Shown here piece by piece: positions 1 to 8,968 of a DNA stretch of 64,000 bases. A program made the translations under genes and the position numbers. The stretch is taken from the IMG/VR virus record IMGVR_UViG_3300010396_000002, positions 1-64,000 of that record; one strand, given 5' to 3'. Each line of letters starts with the position of its first letter. Within the stretch, counting starts at the first letter, position 1. This DNA is from a virus. Under the pieces are notes generated by a model. It made no database searches and was not told where the DNA came from. It was given only the letters and a program-made list of their open reading frames with translations.

Positions 1-464
1 AGCACATAGTGCAGCGACTTCTCGAACTGCACGCCGCGTGCGCCGAGCGCGTAGTTGCGCGGGCCCTGTGGCCACTGCGCGGTGTACCAATACTCGAACC
101 CAGGCGCCTCCGCAGGGTTGAGCTGAGCCGTCGTGAAGCCGTAGAGCTGGGTCACCCCATCCGCGGCGTAGGCCGCCGGCGTGATCCAGCTCACGGTGAT
201 CTCGGGGTCGCCGTTCGTCCCTTCGATGTGCGGTGGCTGGACAGAGCCACCAGGGCCGGGCGGGAAGACGTGCCCGATCACGAGGTCAGGCAGCGGCGCT
301 GCTACACCCGTCCCGATGCGATGCCCCCCGTCTGCCGCGGTCCAGAGCTGGGAGCGAAGCACCAGGGGTACTTGGTGCATCCCCACGAACCCCACGAACC
401 CCCGCAAGATGGCGAGCATGGGGCGGAGGATCGGGGGGAGCAGCCCACGGGGCGGCTCCGCCAT
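1..464 (-). CDS. Partial structural-region protein, 3' end outside window
   Basis: An open frame begins with ATG at 464, preceded by GGAG about ten bases upstream, and runs off the left edge with no stop. The 154 visible residues start MAEPPRGLLPPIL and include a hydrophobic stretch near residues 10-30, then a beta-rich region with many W, Y and P. It lies 14 bases after the glycine-rich gene and is probably co-transcribed with the head genes. I do not recognise the family; a tail or baseplate component is only a guess from position. Confidence 0.7.
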   Translation of the reverse strand, partial: MAEPPRGLLPPILRPMLAILRGFVGFVGMHQVPLVLRSQLWTAADGGHRIGTGVAAPLPDLVIGHVFPPGPGGSVQPPHIEGTNGDPEITVSWITPAAYAADGVTQLYGFTTAQLNPAEAPGFEYWYTAQWPQGPRNYALGARGVQFEKSLHYV

Positions 465-478
465 CGCTCATCTCCAGG

Positions 479-2338
479 TCAGGGCAGGACGTGGATCAGG
501 CCCGTCGGCGCCGCGTTGTTGATGTGCCCGTTCACGCACGTCGTCAGGTTCGTGGCGAGCGTCTCCGAGGAGCCGAGGTCCGTCGCCGTTGCCGCCGTCG
601 AGGTGTTCACGACGTCGTTCACGATGTGGAGCTGGTTGCCGCTGACCGACTGGCTCAGGTGCGCGTTGAGCGCCGTCTGGCAGGCGTTCAGGAGCGCGTT
701 CGCCTGGCTCTGCGTCGCCGGCTGCGTGACCGCTGCCACCAGCGTGAAGGCCGCACCGGCGGTGAGCCCGAGGCTCGCCAGGATGTCGCTGTCGCCGGAG
801 ACCACGGAGGCGGAAGGCACGGGCTGGCCAGCGCCGGTCGTCGCGTTCGTGACGATCTGCACCTGCCCGCCGACCACCTGAGCGTAGCCGCCGGTGACAT
901 CGGTCGGCAGCGCCGCGGTGATGGCCGCAGCGAAGAGAGCCGCCGTGTTCTCGGTGCCGGCGAAGGAGAAGGAGACCTGCTTCGGCCCCTGGATCGTGTT
1001 GAACTGGAGCGTCAGCTTGTGGGTCGAGTTGACCGCCGCGAACGTGCCGCCCGAGCCGGTGATCTGCGCCGGCAGCTTCATCGACTGCGTGACCGGCAGG
1101 AGCGGCGACAGGGTGGCGTACGAGATCAACGCGGCGTTCGTCGTGTCGGCCGCAACGTGCGCGCCGCCCGAGTGCGGCTGACCCGTGAGCGGCGCGTCGG
1201 CGAACATGACCAGCATGACCGAGCGGATGTTCTCGGCCGCGGTGACGACCTGCGCCAGCGTGGTCGGCGTCGGCGCCGTCACCTGGATGGCCGACGCGAA
1301 GACCGGCGCCTGCGGGTTGGTCGGGATGCTGGTCGAGTTCGGCGTCACGTCGTAGTGCGCGTAGGACGACATACCGGGGGTCAACACGTTGCCGGTCGAC
1401 CCCGCCGTGCCCGCCGTGCCACCGAGCGCTGCGGTGCCGCCCGCGCCGCCCGCTGCCGTGATGCTGCCCGTGCCCGACCGCTGGCGGGCGTAGACCACCA
1501 CGGTGCCACCGCCACCGCCACCGCCACCGCCGGCGTCGTGAGCCGTCGAGACCCCGTTCCCGCCGGCTCCACCGTCCGCGCTGATCTTGCCGTTGTTCAC
1601 GAGGATGTTGGTGGCCATGATGAGGACGCCACCGCCACCGCCGCCACCGCCGCCACCAGCGTCCGCGTTGTCGCCGCCACCGCCGCCACCGCCCGACCCG
1701 CCGCCGAACTGGCTGAAACCAGAGGCCCCGAAGGTGCCGCCCGAGAGCAGGTTGATGAGCCGGCGTGACGTACCCTTGGATGCCGCGAGAGCGGTCCAGG
1801 TGCCCGCGGTACCACCGAGGTCACCGCCCGAAGCCTGGCCACCAGCGCCACCGCGCCCGGTCCCGCCAGGGAAACCCGCCGCCTCGTTGGTGCCGTTGCT
1901 GCCTGCGGCTGCGCCCGACCCGCCCGCGCCGCCCGCAGTCCCGCCGAGCAGCGAGCCGGTGGCGCCCGCCGTGCCGGCCGTGCCGCCGGTGCCCGCAGAG
2001 CCGTTGCCGCCCGCGCCGCCGTTGTTGCTGATCTTGCCCGTGGCCGCGACCGTCGTCGTGCCCTGTACGAAGGGGCCCTCGAAGCCGGCCATGTTGAGCG
2101 TCACGCCGGCGTTGATGGTGAGGCTGGTGAAGTTGAGATCCTTCGCCGCCGTATAGACGCTGCCGGAGGGCACCATGCCAGCCACGGTCGTGGTGCCGTC
2201 GAGCACGGCCGCGCCATCGCTGCCATCGCCGAGGAAGTCGGTCGATGGGTCGCTGCGCGCCGCCTGGCGAAGGTTGGCGTTCATGGCGACGAGCAGCGCG
2301 TAGAGCAGGCCGGGACCGTTCTGGAGGATCATGGGCAT
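479..2338 (-). CDS. Glycine-rich phage structural protein, possible adhesin
   Basis: A 619-residue protein. Residues 1-90 are ordinary and include a beta-solenoid-like stretch. Residues about 100-330 are dominated by Gly-Gly and Gly-Ala-Gly runs with long poly-Gly blocks flanking DNAD and HDA segments. The C-terminal half is Thr/Ala/Val-rich. Poly-Gly layers of this kind form the polyglycine-II host-binding tip of T4-like S16 gp38 adhesins (established knowledge), so receptor binding is a reasonable inference. It is the third gene after the capsid gene, which could equally suit a head decoration or fibre protein. The complementary strand shows long proline-rich shadow frames, which I ignore. 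Confidence 0.75.
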   Translation of the reverse strand: MPMILQNGPGLLYALLVAMNANLRQAARSDPSTDFLGDGSDGAAVLDGTTTVAGMVPSGSVYTAAKDLNFTSLTINAGVTLNMAGFEGPFVQGTTTVAATGKISNNGGAGGNGSAGTGGTAGTAGATGSLLGGTAGGAGGSGAAAGSNGTNEAAGFPGGTGRGGAGGQASGGDLGGTAGTWTALAASKGTSRRLINLLSGGTFGASGFSQFGGGSGGGGGGGDNADAGGGGGGGGGGVLIMATNILVNNGKISADGGAGGNGVSTAHDAGGGGGGGGGTVVVYARQRSGTGSITAAGGAGGTAALGGTAGTAGSTGNVLTPGMSSYAHYDVTPNSTSIPTNPQAPVFASAIQVTAPTPTTLAQVVTAAENIRSVMLVMFADAPLTGQPHSGGAHVAADTTNAALISYATLSPLLPVTQSMKLPAQITGSGGTFAAVNSTHKLTLQFNTIQGPKQVSFSFAGTENTAALFAAAITAALPTDVTGGYAQVVGGQVQIVTNATTGAGQPVPSASVVSGDSDILASLGLTAGAAFTLVAAVTQPATQSQANALLNACQTALNAHLSQSVSGNQLHIVNDVVNTSTAATATDLGSSETLATNLTTCVNGHINNAAPTGLIHVLP

Positions 2339-2362
2339 GGCGAAAGTCCTGTGGTGATGGCG

Positions 2363-2821
2363 CTACGTGGCGCCGTGCGGGTTCGGGGAACGATCCCGGT
2401 ACATCTGAGAGAACGGCGTGGTGACCGTCGCGCCAAAGGCGTCGACGAGCGGCGAAGCGTCGAGGATGGTGGCCATGCGGAAGATGAGCCGGCGCCCCTC
2501 GGCGCAGAGCATCACGCGACCACGGGCAGGGTCGATCCGCGCCTCGTCGGCCGAGCCCATCATTGCCACCTGCCACTGCATCGTGAGCGCCGACTCGATC
2601 GACATGAGGCCGTTCGGTGGCGCCGTGCCGACGACCGGGTAGGCGAGGAGCCCTAGGAGCCGGCGTACCTCGTTCTCGGTGTCCTGGGTCGGCATGATGC
2701 CGCCCTGCCCGTCGCCGATCATCTGGATGCGGTCGATCTGCGAGTCGTAGCGCGGCTCGGTATGACCCGGCGGCCACCCCATGTACGCCCTGATGGCGAC
2801 GCGCTCCGGCTCGGTGATCAT
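2363..2821 (-). CDS. Hypothetical head-module protein
   Basis: 152 residues starting MITEPERVAIRAYMGWPPG. It is mainly helical with a mid-protein glycine turn and no catalytic motif that I can see. It lies 24 bases upstream of the glycine-rich gene and 55 bases after the preceding gene, in the same direction as portal, scaffold and capsid. In tailed phages this slot often holds head-tail connector or head completion proteins (inference from order only). Confidence 0.75.
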   Translation of the reverse strand: MITEPERVAIRAYMGWPPGHTEPRYDSQIDRIQMIGDGQGGIMPTQDTENEVRRLLGLLAYPVVGTAPPNGLMSIESALTMQWQVAMMGSADEARIDPARGRVMLCAEGRRLIFRMATILDASPLVDAFGATVTTPFSQMYRDRSPNPHGAT

Positions 2822-2876
2822 GTCGACGACGGGCCCTCTTCAGGCGGTACTGATGACGGGTCGGAGAGCCCCTCGG

Positions 2877-3494
2877 CTACTCGGCGCCGCCCGCGCCGGC
2901 GGGCACTCCTTTTGGGCCCGCCGTCTTCTTCTCCGGCTGAGCCGGAGCGGCCGGGGGCATGGCAGTCTGCGCCTCGATCTTCTCGAGCCTGGCCAGGAGC
3001 GCGGCCATGGTCTTCTCCTGCTCCGCCGTCTTGGCCTTCAGGGCTGCGTTCTCGATTTCGAGCGCGGAGGGCTCGGGCTTCGACTGCGCCTTGAGCTGGG
3101 CCTCCAGCTCCGCTTGCTTCGCGAGAAGGACCGCCATTGCGTCGACCTTGCCGCCGGCGGTCACGCCGGTCTCGAGCATGATCTTGCGCTCCATGTCGCC
3201 GAGCGCCGAGGCGCGGGCCAGCGCCTCGGCGATCGGGAGCTTCTCCGCGCCCACCTTGGTGAGCTGCGGCGCGATGCCGCCGACGATCTGCCCGCCGCGC
3301 CGCGTCTGGATCGCGTTGTCGTAGATCGACAGGAGCGGCCGCTCCTCCTTCGGCTTGAAGGTGAGCCGATAGTCGCGACCAGGCCCCATGAAGAGGCGCA
3401 CGACCAGATCGTGATCGGTATCGTTCCGCCAGAGCGTGAACTCGAAGTCGGCGGGCATCCCCGGCATTCCGGGCATTGCGGGCGTTTGCATCAT
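2877..3494 (-). CDS. Coiled-coil protein downstream of capsid gene
   Basis: 205 residues. The N-terminal part (about 1-110) is compact and mixed alpha/beta after a repetitive Met/Pro/Gly start. Residues 110-175 form an uninterrupted Glu/Lys/Ala/Leu-rich heptad region, clearly a coiled coil, and the last 30 residues are Pro/Gly/Ala-rich and flexible. Located directly after the major capsid gene. It may be a head-associated or minor structural protein; no family recognised. Two adjacent ATG codons are possible starts. Confidence 0.75.
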   Translation of the reverse strand: MMQTPAMPGMPGMPADFEFTLWRNDTDHDLVVRLFMGPGRDYRLTFKPKEERPLLSIYDNAIQTRRGGQIVGGIAPQLTKVGAEKLPIAEALARASALGDMERKIMLETGVTAGGKVDAMAVLLAKQAELEAQLKAQSKPEPSALEIENAALKAKTAEQEKTMAALLARLEKIEAQTAMPPAAPAQPEKKTAGPKGVPAGAGGAE

Positions 3495-3564
3495 GAGAGG
3501 AGGCTCCTGGGCCAGGTGCTCCTAGCCCCGTCAGTTGAGTCGCGCGCGAATCGGCGCCCCTCGG

Positions 3565-4611
3565 TCACGACTCCGAGATGTCGGAGATGATCGCGACCGC
3601 GTTGGGGCGCTTCACGCGGAGCTGCACGTAGGTGTAGACGTTGTACTTCAGGTTGTTGCCGGTCTGGGCGAGCGGCTGGACGACGATGGGCAGCGTGTAC
3701 TGCCGCTTGAGGTCGAGGCCCATGCGCTGCACGTAGGGGTTCGTCGGCACGCTGGCGACGGGGATGAGCGTGCGCGGGAACACGAGCTCGACCTCGGCCG
3801 TGTTGAACATGAAGAGCAGGCCGGACGGCGCACGCGCGGACCGGACGATCGGCATGTTCGACCAGAAGAGGTCGTTGGTGCCCATCGAGAGCACGGTGGG
3901 CATGGTTCCCGGCGTCATCACGCGCTGGATCGGCGTGAAGAGCCCGGCGTACTTGCGATGCACGTTCGCCGTCGTGAGGATCATGTTCGGCGGGTTGCCG
4001 CCGGCGTTGAAGATCGCGACCTCCGCCTGGCGGAGCAGGTCGTCGGTGAGCGGCCGCGCCACGCCCGAGTTGCCGATCACGTTGCCGGCCCACTGCGAGT
4101 AGGTGCCGCGGTCCAGGCCGGCATACGTGCCCGTGGCGAGCGCCGCGCCACCGTCGAAGCCGACGATGTTCGGGTTGCCAGAGATCGAGTCGGTGCCCGT
4201 ACCGACGTACAGGTCGATGGCGATCTGCTTCGTGATCTGAAGCAGCGAGTCACGGAGCTCGACGTCGACGAGCTGGCGGAGCTCGTCGGGCGAGCCGGTG
4301 GCGTCCGCAGCGAGGATCGCTGCCAGGTCGCTGATCTCGGCCGGGCTCCGGTAGTTGCCGAAGTTGAGGACGGCCGAGGTCTTGGTGGTCTTGTTGTACT
4401 CCGAGGTCTGAACGTCGGAGCCCTCGGCGAAGTACGTCACGGCCTTCGTGCCATCGAAGCGCACGCCCCACGCCACGTTCTTGCCCGAGTCGTTGGGCAC
4501 GACCGGGATGGCGCCAAGCTCGATCGCGTCCATGTTGCGCTGATCGGCGAGCAGCGCCGTGTAAATCTGGGACAGCGTTGCGGTGATCGTGGAAAACGTC
4601 TCGAAGGCCAT
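3565..4611 (-). CDS. Major capsid protein (HK97-like fold)
   Basis: 348 residues, preceded by AGGAG eight bases before ATG. The order scaffold then this gene, the size, and typical capsid features support the call: an N-terminal helical start, an acidic spine-helix region around 90-130, a segment with NPNIVGFDGG near 145, a long stretch ending in PNMILTTANVHRKY near 210, and a beta-rich C-terminus. These resemble HK97-fold major capsid proteins of siphoviruses. It assembles with the scaffold encoded just upstream. No N-terminal delta-domain is obvious, consistent with a separate scaffold. Confidence 0.88.
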   Translation of the reverse strand: MAFETFSTITATLSQIYTALLADQRNMDAIELGAIPVVPNDSGKNVAWGVRFDGTKAVTYFAEGSDVQTSEYNKTTKTSAVLNFGNYRSPAEISDLAAILAADATGSPDELRQLVDVELRDSLLQITKQIAIDLYVGTGTDSISGNPNIVGFDGGAALATGTYAGLDRGTYSQWAGNVIGNSGVARPLTDDLLRQAEVAIFNAGGNPPNMILTTANVHRKYAGLFTPIQRVMTPGTMPTVLSMGTNDLFWSNMPIVRSARAPSGLLFMFNTAEVELVFPRTLIPVASVPTNPYVQRMGLDLKRQYTLPIVVQPLAQTGNNLKYNVYTYVQLRVKRPNAVAIISDISES

Positions 4612-4649
4612 GCTGGCTCCTGTCGTGCGCCGTCAGGCGCGGCTGTGGG

Positions 4650-5543
4650 TCATTCCCCGGGCAGGCCGCCGCCGAGGCGCAACGTTGCGCTGACGGCGTC
4701 CGTCACGTCCTGTTCCCAGGGCCTGGATCCGTTGTTCATGTTGCTGCCGCCGCTCGGACGGCTTCCTCCGCCGCCCGGCTTGCGAGCGGGGATGAAGTGC
4801 TTGGCCTGAGCGGTATCCCGCCACTGCTTCAGGCCCGTAGCGAGATCCTGCTCCTCCTGCTCGTCGCCCTCGCCGGTGACGAAGACCAGGGCCGTGCCCT
4901 TGCCGTTGTCGGAGTAGCGGACGCGCCCTTTGCGCATGAGATGGTCGAAGGCCAGCTCGGCGGAGGTGCCCGCAGGGATCCCGACGTACTCGGTGAGCGC
5001 CTCGAGCGTCCTCTTCTCGAGGGACTGGGCGCGCGACTCCTGCTCCGCCTTCTCGCGGGCCTTCTGCTCCGCGTCGGCGCGCTTCTGGAGGCCGTCGGCC
5101 TTCTTCTTCGCCTCTTCCGCCTCCTTCTTGAGGGCGGCCTGCTCCTGCTCGAACTGCTTCAGGCGCTGCATGAAAGGATGGTTGTCGGGCAGATCCGGGA
5201 TGGTCTCGGCGGCGACCGCTCCCGCGCCGCCTCCCTGCGGTTTGGCCGCGCCGCCACCGCCAGCGATCAGCTCCTTGACGCGCGCCTCGTAGGTCTGGAG
5301 GCTCTCGCCGCTCTTCTTCTCGACGTCGGCGAAGATGCTCTCGCGAAGCTTGGCCTCGCGCTCCTCCATCTCCTTCGCGAAGCTGGTTTTGAGCTCCTTC
5401 GCGCGCCCCGTGAACGCCTTGTTGAGCCAGGCGTTGGCCGCCTCCTCCGACTCGAAGGTGAAGGGCTTCGCCTCTCCGCCTCCGCCTTCCTTGTTGGCCT
5501 TCGCCGCGAGCTCTGCCGGGGTCGGCGTCTTCGTATCTGCCAT
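4650..5543 (-). CDS. Capsid scaffolding protein
   Basis: 297 residues, AGGTG before ATG. The composition is typical of a scaffold: very rich in Glu, Lys, Ala and Gln, with coiled coils at about 55-95 and 125-185, low-complexity glycine linkers at about 95-115 and 255-270, and a short basic C-terminal segment. It sits immediately upstream of the major capsid gene, the standard place for scaffold in tailed phages. No protease motif is visible, so maturation cleavage would need another gene. Confidence 0.85.
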   Translation of the reverse strand: MADTKTPTPAELAAKANKEGGGGEAKPFTFESEEAANAWLNKAFTGRAKELKTSFAKEMEEREAKLRESIFADVEKKSGESLQTYEARVKELIAGGGGAAKPQGGGAGAVAAETIPDLPDNHPFMQRLKQFEQEQAALKKEAEEAKKKADGLQKRADAEQKAREKAEQESRAQSLEKRTLEALTEYVGIPAGTSAELAFDHLMRKGRVRYSDNGKGTALVFVTGEGDEQEEQDLATGLKQWRDTAQAKHFIPARKPGGGGSRPSGGSNMNNGSRPWEQDVTDAVSATLRLGGGLPGE

Positions 5544-5673
5544 GTGTCACCTGTTGCGCGTAGGGCCGCAACCGCCCTGTCCGTGAGGGTGGATCCCTGT
5601 CCACGATCGGCGTGGATGCCGTGCTCTCGGTGCTGCGTGCCGGTCCGTCGAGCCGTTTCGGCCCGGCAAAGTC

Positions 5674-6264
5674 TCAGTCGTCGCCGCTGGTGCCGCCGCC
5701 CATCAGCTTGTAGACGTGCATCACGACGGCGTATGGCTCGTCGTACTCGTCCCAGTGCGGCATCACCGCTTCCTTGGCTCGCTCCCAGGTGTCCTCGTCG
5801 TCGATGAACGAGGGCGGGTTGTCGTCCCGGTCCGCGTTCTTTGGGTCCTTGTCGACCCATGCCTGCTCGTGCGGGGCGAGCGGAGGGAGCGCGTCCTCGT
5901 CGACCTGTGGCGCTGGCGGCGGGGGAGGGACGCTGCCACCGCTCGAGGACTCGATGCGCGACAGGCCGCCCTTCTGAGCGTTGTGCATGTCCATCCAAGG
6001 GCCTTCCTTGGTGGGCACGTCGAGCACGAAGCCGATCGGGTCGCGGCCGAGCTGCTCATCGGCAAGCACGCGATGATGCCCGTCGGCGACGTGATGCACA
6101 CCATCTGGTGTCTGAACGAAGACGCTCGGCTTGAGCTCGCCGCCTCCTTGCACCGTCCTCACGAAGTGAGCGACACGGTCTGGCTCCGCCGTAGCGGTCC
6201 ACTTCGCACGGCCCGACATGTCGATCTCGTCGAACGGGACGACCTTGGGTCCTCTCCAGCCCAT
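5674..6264 (-). CDS. ParB/sulfiredoxin-like domain protein in head module
   Basis: 196 residues. The N-terminal about 95 residues carry the motif HHVADGHHRVLA (57-68), the signature loop of the ParB/Srx fold. A proline-rich linker follows (112-130). The C-terminal 45 residues contain WERAKEAVMPHW and end AVVMHVYKLMGG, a helical pair seen at the C-termini of phage head-associated proteins. Its ATG overlaps the stop of the Dps-like gene (TGATG), implying coupled translation. The ParB fold may act as a nuclease or nucleotide-binding switch; its role in a head operon is unknown. One of three ParB-like proteins in this window. Confidence 0.8.
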   Translation of the reverse strand: MGWRGPKVVPFDEIDMSGRAKWTATAEPDRVAHFVRTVQGGGELKPSVFVQTPDGVHHVADGHHRVLADEQLGRDPIGFVLDVPTKEGPWMDMHNAQKGGLSRIESSSGGSVPPPPPAPQVDEDALPPLAPHEQAWVDKDPKNADRDDNPPSFIDDEDTWERAKEAVMPHWDEYDEPYAVVMHVYKLMGGGTSGDD

Positions 6265-6944
6265 CAGACCCTCAGCGTCCCGTCGGCGTCGGTGGTGATC
6301 TCGGAGGCGTCGGTCCCGAACCGCGACGCGCGCGCAGCCTGCGAGGCTGCCTGCGCCGCGCCCATCGGATCGCTCCGAACCCAGGCGAGCGCCTCGGACG
6401 GGAAGTCCTCCTCGAGCTGGGCATAGACGCGCTCGGTGACCTCGGAGGATGTCGGAAGGCCAGCGCCGACCTTCCAGGACCAGACCGCGAGCGCCTGCTG
6501 GACGTTCATCACCTCGTTGGCGAGGGTGTGCGCCTTGACGCTCTCGAGCGCCTCGATCGCGTCGCCGCAGAAGCCCATCACCTGGTCGATGCGGTTGCAC
6601 ACCAGGTAGCCGAGCACGGGGAAGGTGAGAATCCCCTTCGGCCACGGCCGGAGACGGGTGCCCTGGGCGAGTTCCTCGACGGAGCCCGAGGACTCGGCCC
6701 CGAGCGCCTCCACCATCTCGGTGACCTTGTCGGCCTGGTCGACGAGGTCGTGGTACACGTCGTCGAGCAGCTTGTGGTTCGCCACCGCGTCGCACGAGCG
6801 CACGTTGTGATGCGCGCGCGTAACGCCGAGCTGGAGCGCTTGGAGATCGATCCCGAGCTGGTCCAGCACCGCGACCGCCTGCCGGCGTGCGTCGTCGCCG
6901 AGGTACGACCAAGGCGATGGGCGGAGAGGGGAGATGATCGGCAT
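6264..6944 (-). CDS. Dps-like ferritin-fold protein
   Basis: 226 residues. Residues 40-85 reproduce the Dps ferroxidase helix pair with exact spacing: H45, H57 (+12), D61 (+4), D72 (+11), E76 (+4), followed by ALG at 80-82. The same pattern in Listeria Dps is H31, H43, D47, D58, E62. A C-terminal helix near 138-165 (ANEVMNVQQALAVWSWKVG) matches the last Dps helix. Dps proteins oxidise and store iron and may coat DNA. It lies 9 bases downstream of portal and upstream of ParB-like, scaffold and capsid genes, an unexpected place. It is longer than usual Dps (about 160-180 residues) because of a C-terminal extension of about 55 residues. Confidence 0.75.
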   Translation of the reverse strand: MPIISPLRPSPWSYLGDDARRQAVAVLDQLGIDLQALQLGVTRAHHNVRSCDAVANHKLLDDVYHDLVDQADKVTEMVEALGAESSGSVEELAQGTRLRPWPKGILTFPVLGYLVCNRIDQVMGFCGDAIEALESVKAHTLANEVMNVQQALAVWSWKVGAGLPTSSEVTERVYAQLEEDFPSEALAWVRSDPMGAAQAASQAARASRFGTDASEITTDADGTLRV

Positions 6945-6953
6945 CGGTCAGGG

Positions 6954-8786
6954 TCAGGCTGCGGCTTGCTTCGCGGGAGGCTGAGGCGGCTGCGGAGGCG
7001 TCTTCGCGCCAGGCGGAGGTGGGGGGGGCGCAGCGGGCGCCTTCGCCTTCCCAGGTGGAACGGGCGGTGCCGGAGGCGTTGGGGGCTTCGGGCCCGCCGG
7101 CGGGGTTGGTGCGCCACCGGGCGGAGGCTGCTGCGCGAGCGCCGCGGCGGCTGCCGTTGCGGCTGCGGCGTCCGCCTCAGCCTTCTCGATCGCGGCCACG
7201 GTCTCTGCGCGGACCTGGGCCTGCGTCTCCGGGGTGAGTCCGGGGAGCAGCTTCAGGTAGGCGCGCATCACGAACTCGACCTTGGCAGTCTTCGAGAAGA
7301 ACGTGATGCCGACGCCAGGGCCCGGCATCGCCGGCAGCGCGCGAATGAGCTCGTCGATGACGGAAGCGCGGTCCTCCTCCGGGTCGAACGAGTCGAGGCC
7401 GTGGACGACCCACTTCACGTCCTCCTCGCGCGCGGTCGAGAGGATCGTGTAGATGCGCCGCGCCGCGTCCCGGAAGATAGCGCCGAGCGCCTTCAGGACC
7501 ACGCAGAAGTCGCCGTTGTCCTCGGCCTTGCTCTCGCCGCTCCGCCCGAGCGCCGTGCTGGTGTTCGAGATCGACGAGGCCATGCGCCCGGAGCACCGGA
7601 AGATTTCGTCGACGAGATCCTTGAGCTGGCCATCGACGACCGTGAAGGCATCGGTCGGCGGACTGATGAACCGGAGGTCATCCCCCGCCACCATGGCCTT
7701 CCAGCCCTTGGACTCGTAGTCCTTCTTCGGGTCGTTGCCACGGGTCGGGTCCTCGGCTTGCTGCGCGGGGATGGGCCCCTGGAAGGCTCCCGTCTGCGGG
7801 CCCAGGAAGGCTACGGGCAGGACGAAGAGCGCCTTGATCTGGCTCGCGAGCAGGCAGGATCGGCGCTGCCAGAGCTCCCGGCACATCGGTCCGATCACGT
7901 TCCCGATCCAGAGCGGCTTCGGAAGCTTGATCTCGACGATTGGGATCTCGGCGAACGTCGTCTCTACGGGCCCCTCCTTGACCGGCACGTCGGCGTCGGC
8001 GTTCGGTGGCCCCTTCTTCTCATCGATCTCGATCTCGTACAGCGACCAGGAGACCTTGCCGGTCTCCGGGTCGCGCACCCAGATGCGATACTCCTCGAAC
8101 GTCTTGGCCGGCTCCTCCGGAGTCGGGTGCCGCACCACGGTGCGCTTGACGATGCACCAGGCGAACTTGCCGACCGAGAAGCGCACCCGGAGCGGCTGGC
8201 CATTGCTGTCGTTGCCGAGGTCCGCCGCCCTCGTGAACTGCGACGCATACTCCCACGAGGTCAGCTCCTCGACGGGCATCTCGTAGACGTACGGCTGGTC
8301 GACGCCAGACGCGTCGGAGTCGGCGCGTGTGCCCTCGTCACCGGCCGGCGGGAAGTCACAGGCGACGAGTGCTTTGCCCTTCACCAGCGCGGTCGTGAAG
8401 GCCTGCTGGAGCACGCCGGGGAACGCGCACCCCTGAAGGTCGGCGTCCTTGGCGAAGCCCTGCCAGACGTCGGGCTCTGGCAGCGTGCCAGGGGTGTTCG
8501 GATCGTCGGCGTCGCCGGCTGGAACCACCGTCAGCGGCTGCGCGAACGCGGCCGCCGAGTACATGTTGACGATCTGCCCGAAGTATCCGGGATAGCTCGC
8601 GATGGCGAGCCGGTCGTTGTACCGCTTGCCGTTCTCACCATCGACCTGCGGTAGATACTCCTTCGCCTTCTCGAGGATCTGGAATCCGCCCTGGTACAGG
8701 TCGTCGCAGACCGACCACGTCGCCGCGTCGTACCCACGATCCGTCTTCGTGGCGGCCGTCGTGGCTGCGAGCAGCTTGTATTTCAT
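6954..8786 (-). CDS. Phage portal protein
   Basis: 610 residues from ATG at 8786 (MKYKLLAATTAATK). The frame is open for another 103 codons upstream, but that part is Arg/Ser-rich shadow-like sequence, so I prefer the internal ATG although its ribosome site is poor. The body has portal-like features: an N-terminal wing helix, a long central region with the helical stem around 350-460, and SRG-type loops. The last 85 residues are almost pure Pro/Ala/Lys, a disordered tail. It heads the Dps-like, ParB-like, scaffold, capsid run, the normal position for portal. TerL is about 27 kb away. Confidence 0.85.
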   Translation of the reverse strand: MKYKLLAATTAATKTDRGYDAATWSVCDDLYQGGFQILEKAKEYLPQVDGENGKRYNDRLAIASYPGYFGQIVNMYSAAAFAQPLTVVPAGDADDPNTPGTLPEPDVWQGFAKDADLQGCAFPGVLQQAFTTALVKGKALVACDFPPAGDEGTRADSDASGVDQPYVYEMPVEELTSWEYASQFTRAADLGNDSNGQPLRVRFSVGKFAWCIVKRTVVRHPTPEEPAKTFEEYRIWVRDPETGKVSWSLYEIEIDEKKGPPNADADVPVKEGPVETTFAEIPIVEIKLPKPLWIGNVIGPMCRELWQRRSCLLASQIKALFVLPVAFLGPQTGAFQGPIPAQQAEDPTRGNDPKKDYESKGWKAMVAGDDLRFISPPTDAFTVVDGQLKDLVDEIFRCSGRMASSISNTSTALGRSGESKAEDNGDFCVVLKALGAIFRDAARRIYTILSTAREEDVKWVVHGLDSFDPEEDRASVIDELIRALPAMPGPGVGITFFSKTAKVEFVMRAYLKLLPGLTPETQAQVRAETVAAIEKAEADAAAATAAAAALAQQPPPGGAPTPPAGPKPPTPPAPPVPPGKAKAPAAPPPPPPGAKTPPQPPQPPAKQAAA

Positions 8787-8941
8787 GGGCGGTCGGAAGA
8801 GGGTGGGTAGGGCAAGCCGGGCTGTCTCCAGCCCGTGGTGCGATGGGGCGTCGCTGGAACTCGCGTCTGACCCACGGTGCAGCGACGCTCGCTGGGCGCT
8901 CGTCTGCCGCGCCCGAGAAATCGCACGGTTTTCGGGCAGAT

Positions 8942-8968
8942 CCTTGTCGTTTCTTGTCGGATCGACAG
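8942..8968. repeat. CTTGTCG tandem repeat with inverted CGACAGG
   Basis: Two CTTGTCG copies ten bases apart are followed by CGACAGG, giving both direct and inverted half-sites. The cluster sits between the divergent portal and HTH genes, the usual place for an autoregulatory operator. Operator function is inference. Confidence 0.4.

Noticed and set aside
1-2160. Long plus-strand open frames, some proline-rich, across the glycine-rich gene
   Set aside because: They are complements of Gly-rich codons; they lack ribosome sites and have Pro/Arg/Ser composition. The minus-strand reading is the coherent one.
3535-4809. 424-codon plus-strand frame opposite the capsid gene
   Set aside because: Antisense shadow in high-GC DNA; the minus strand gives a clear capsid protein with a ribosome site.
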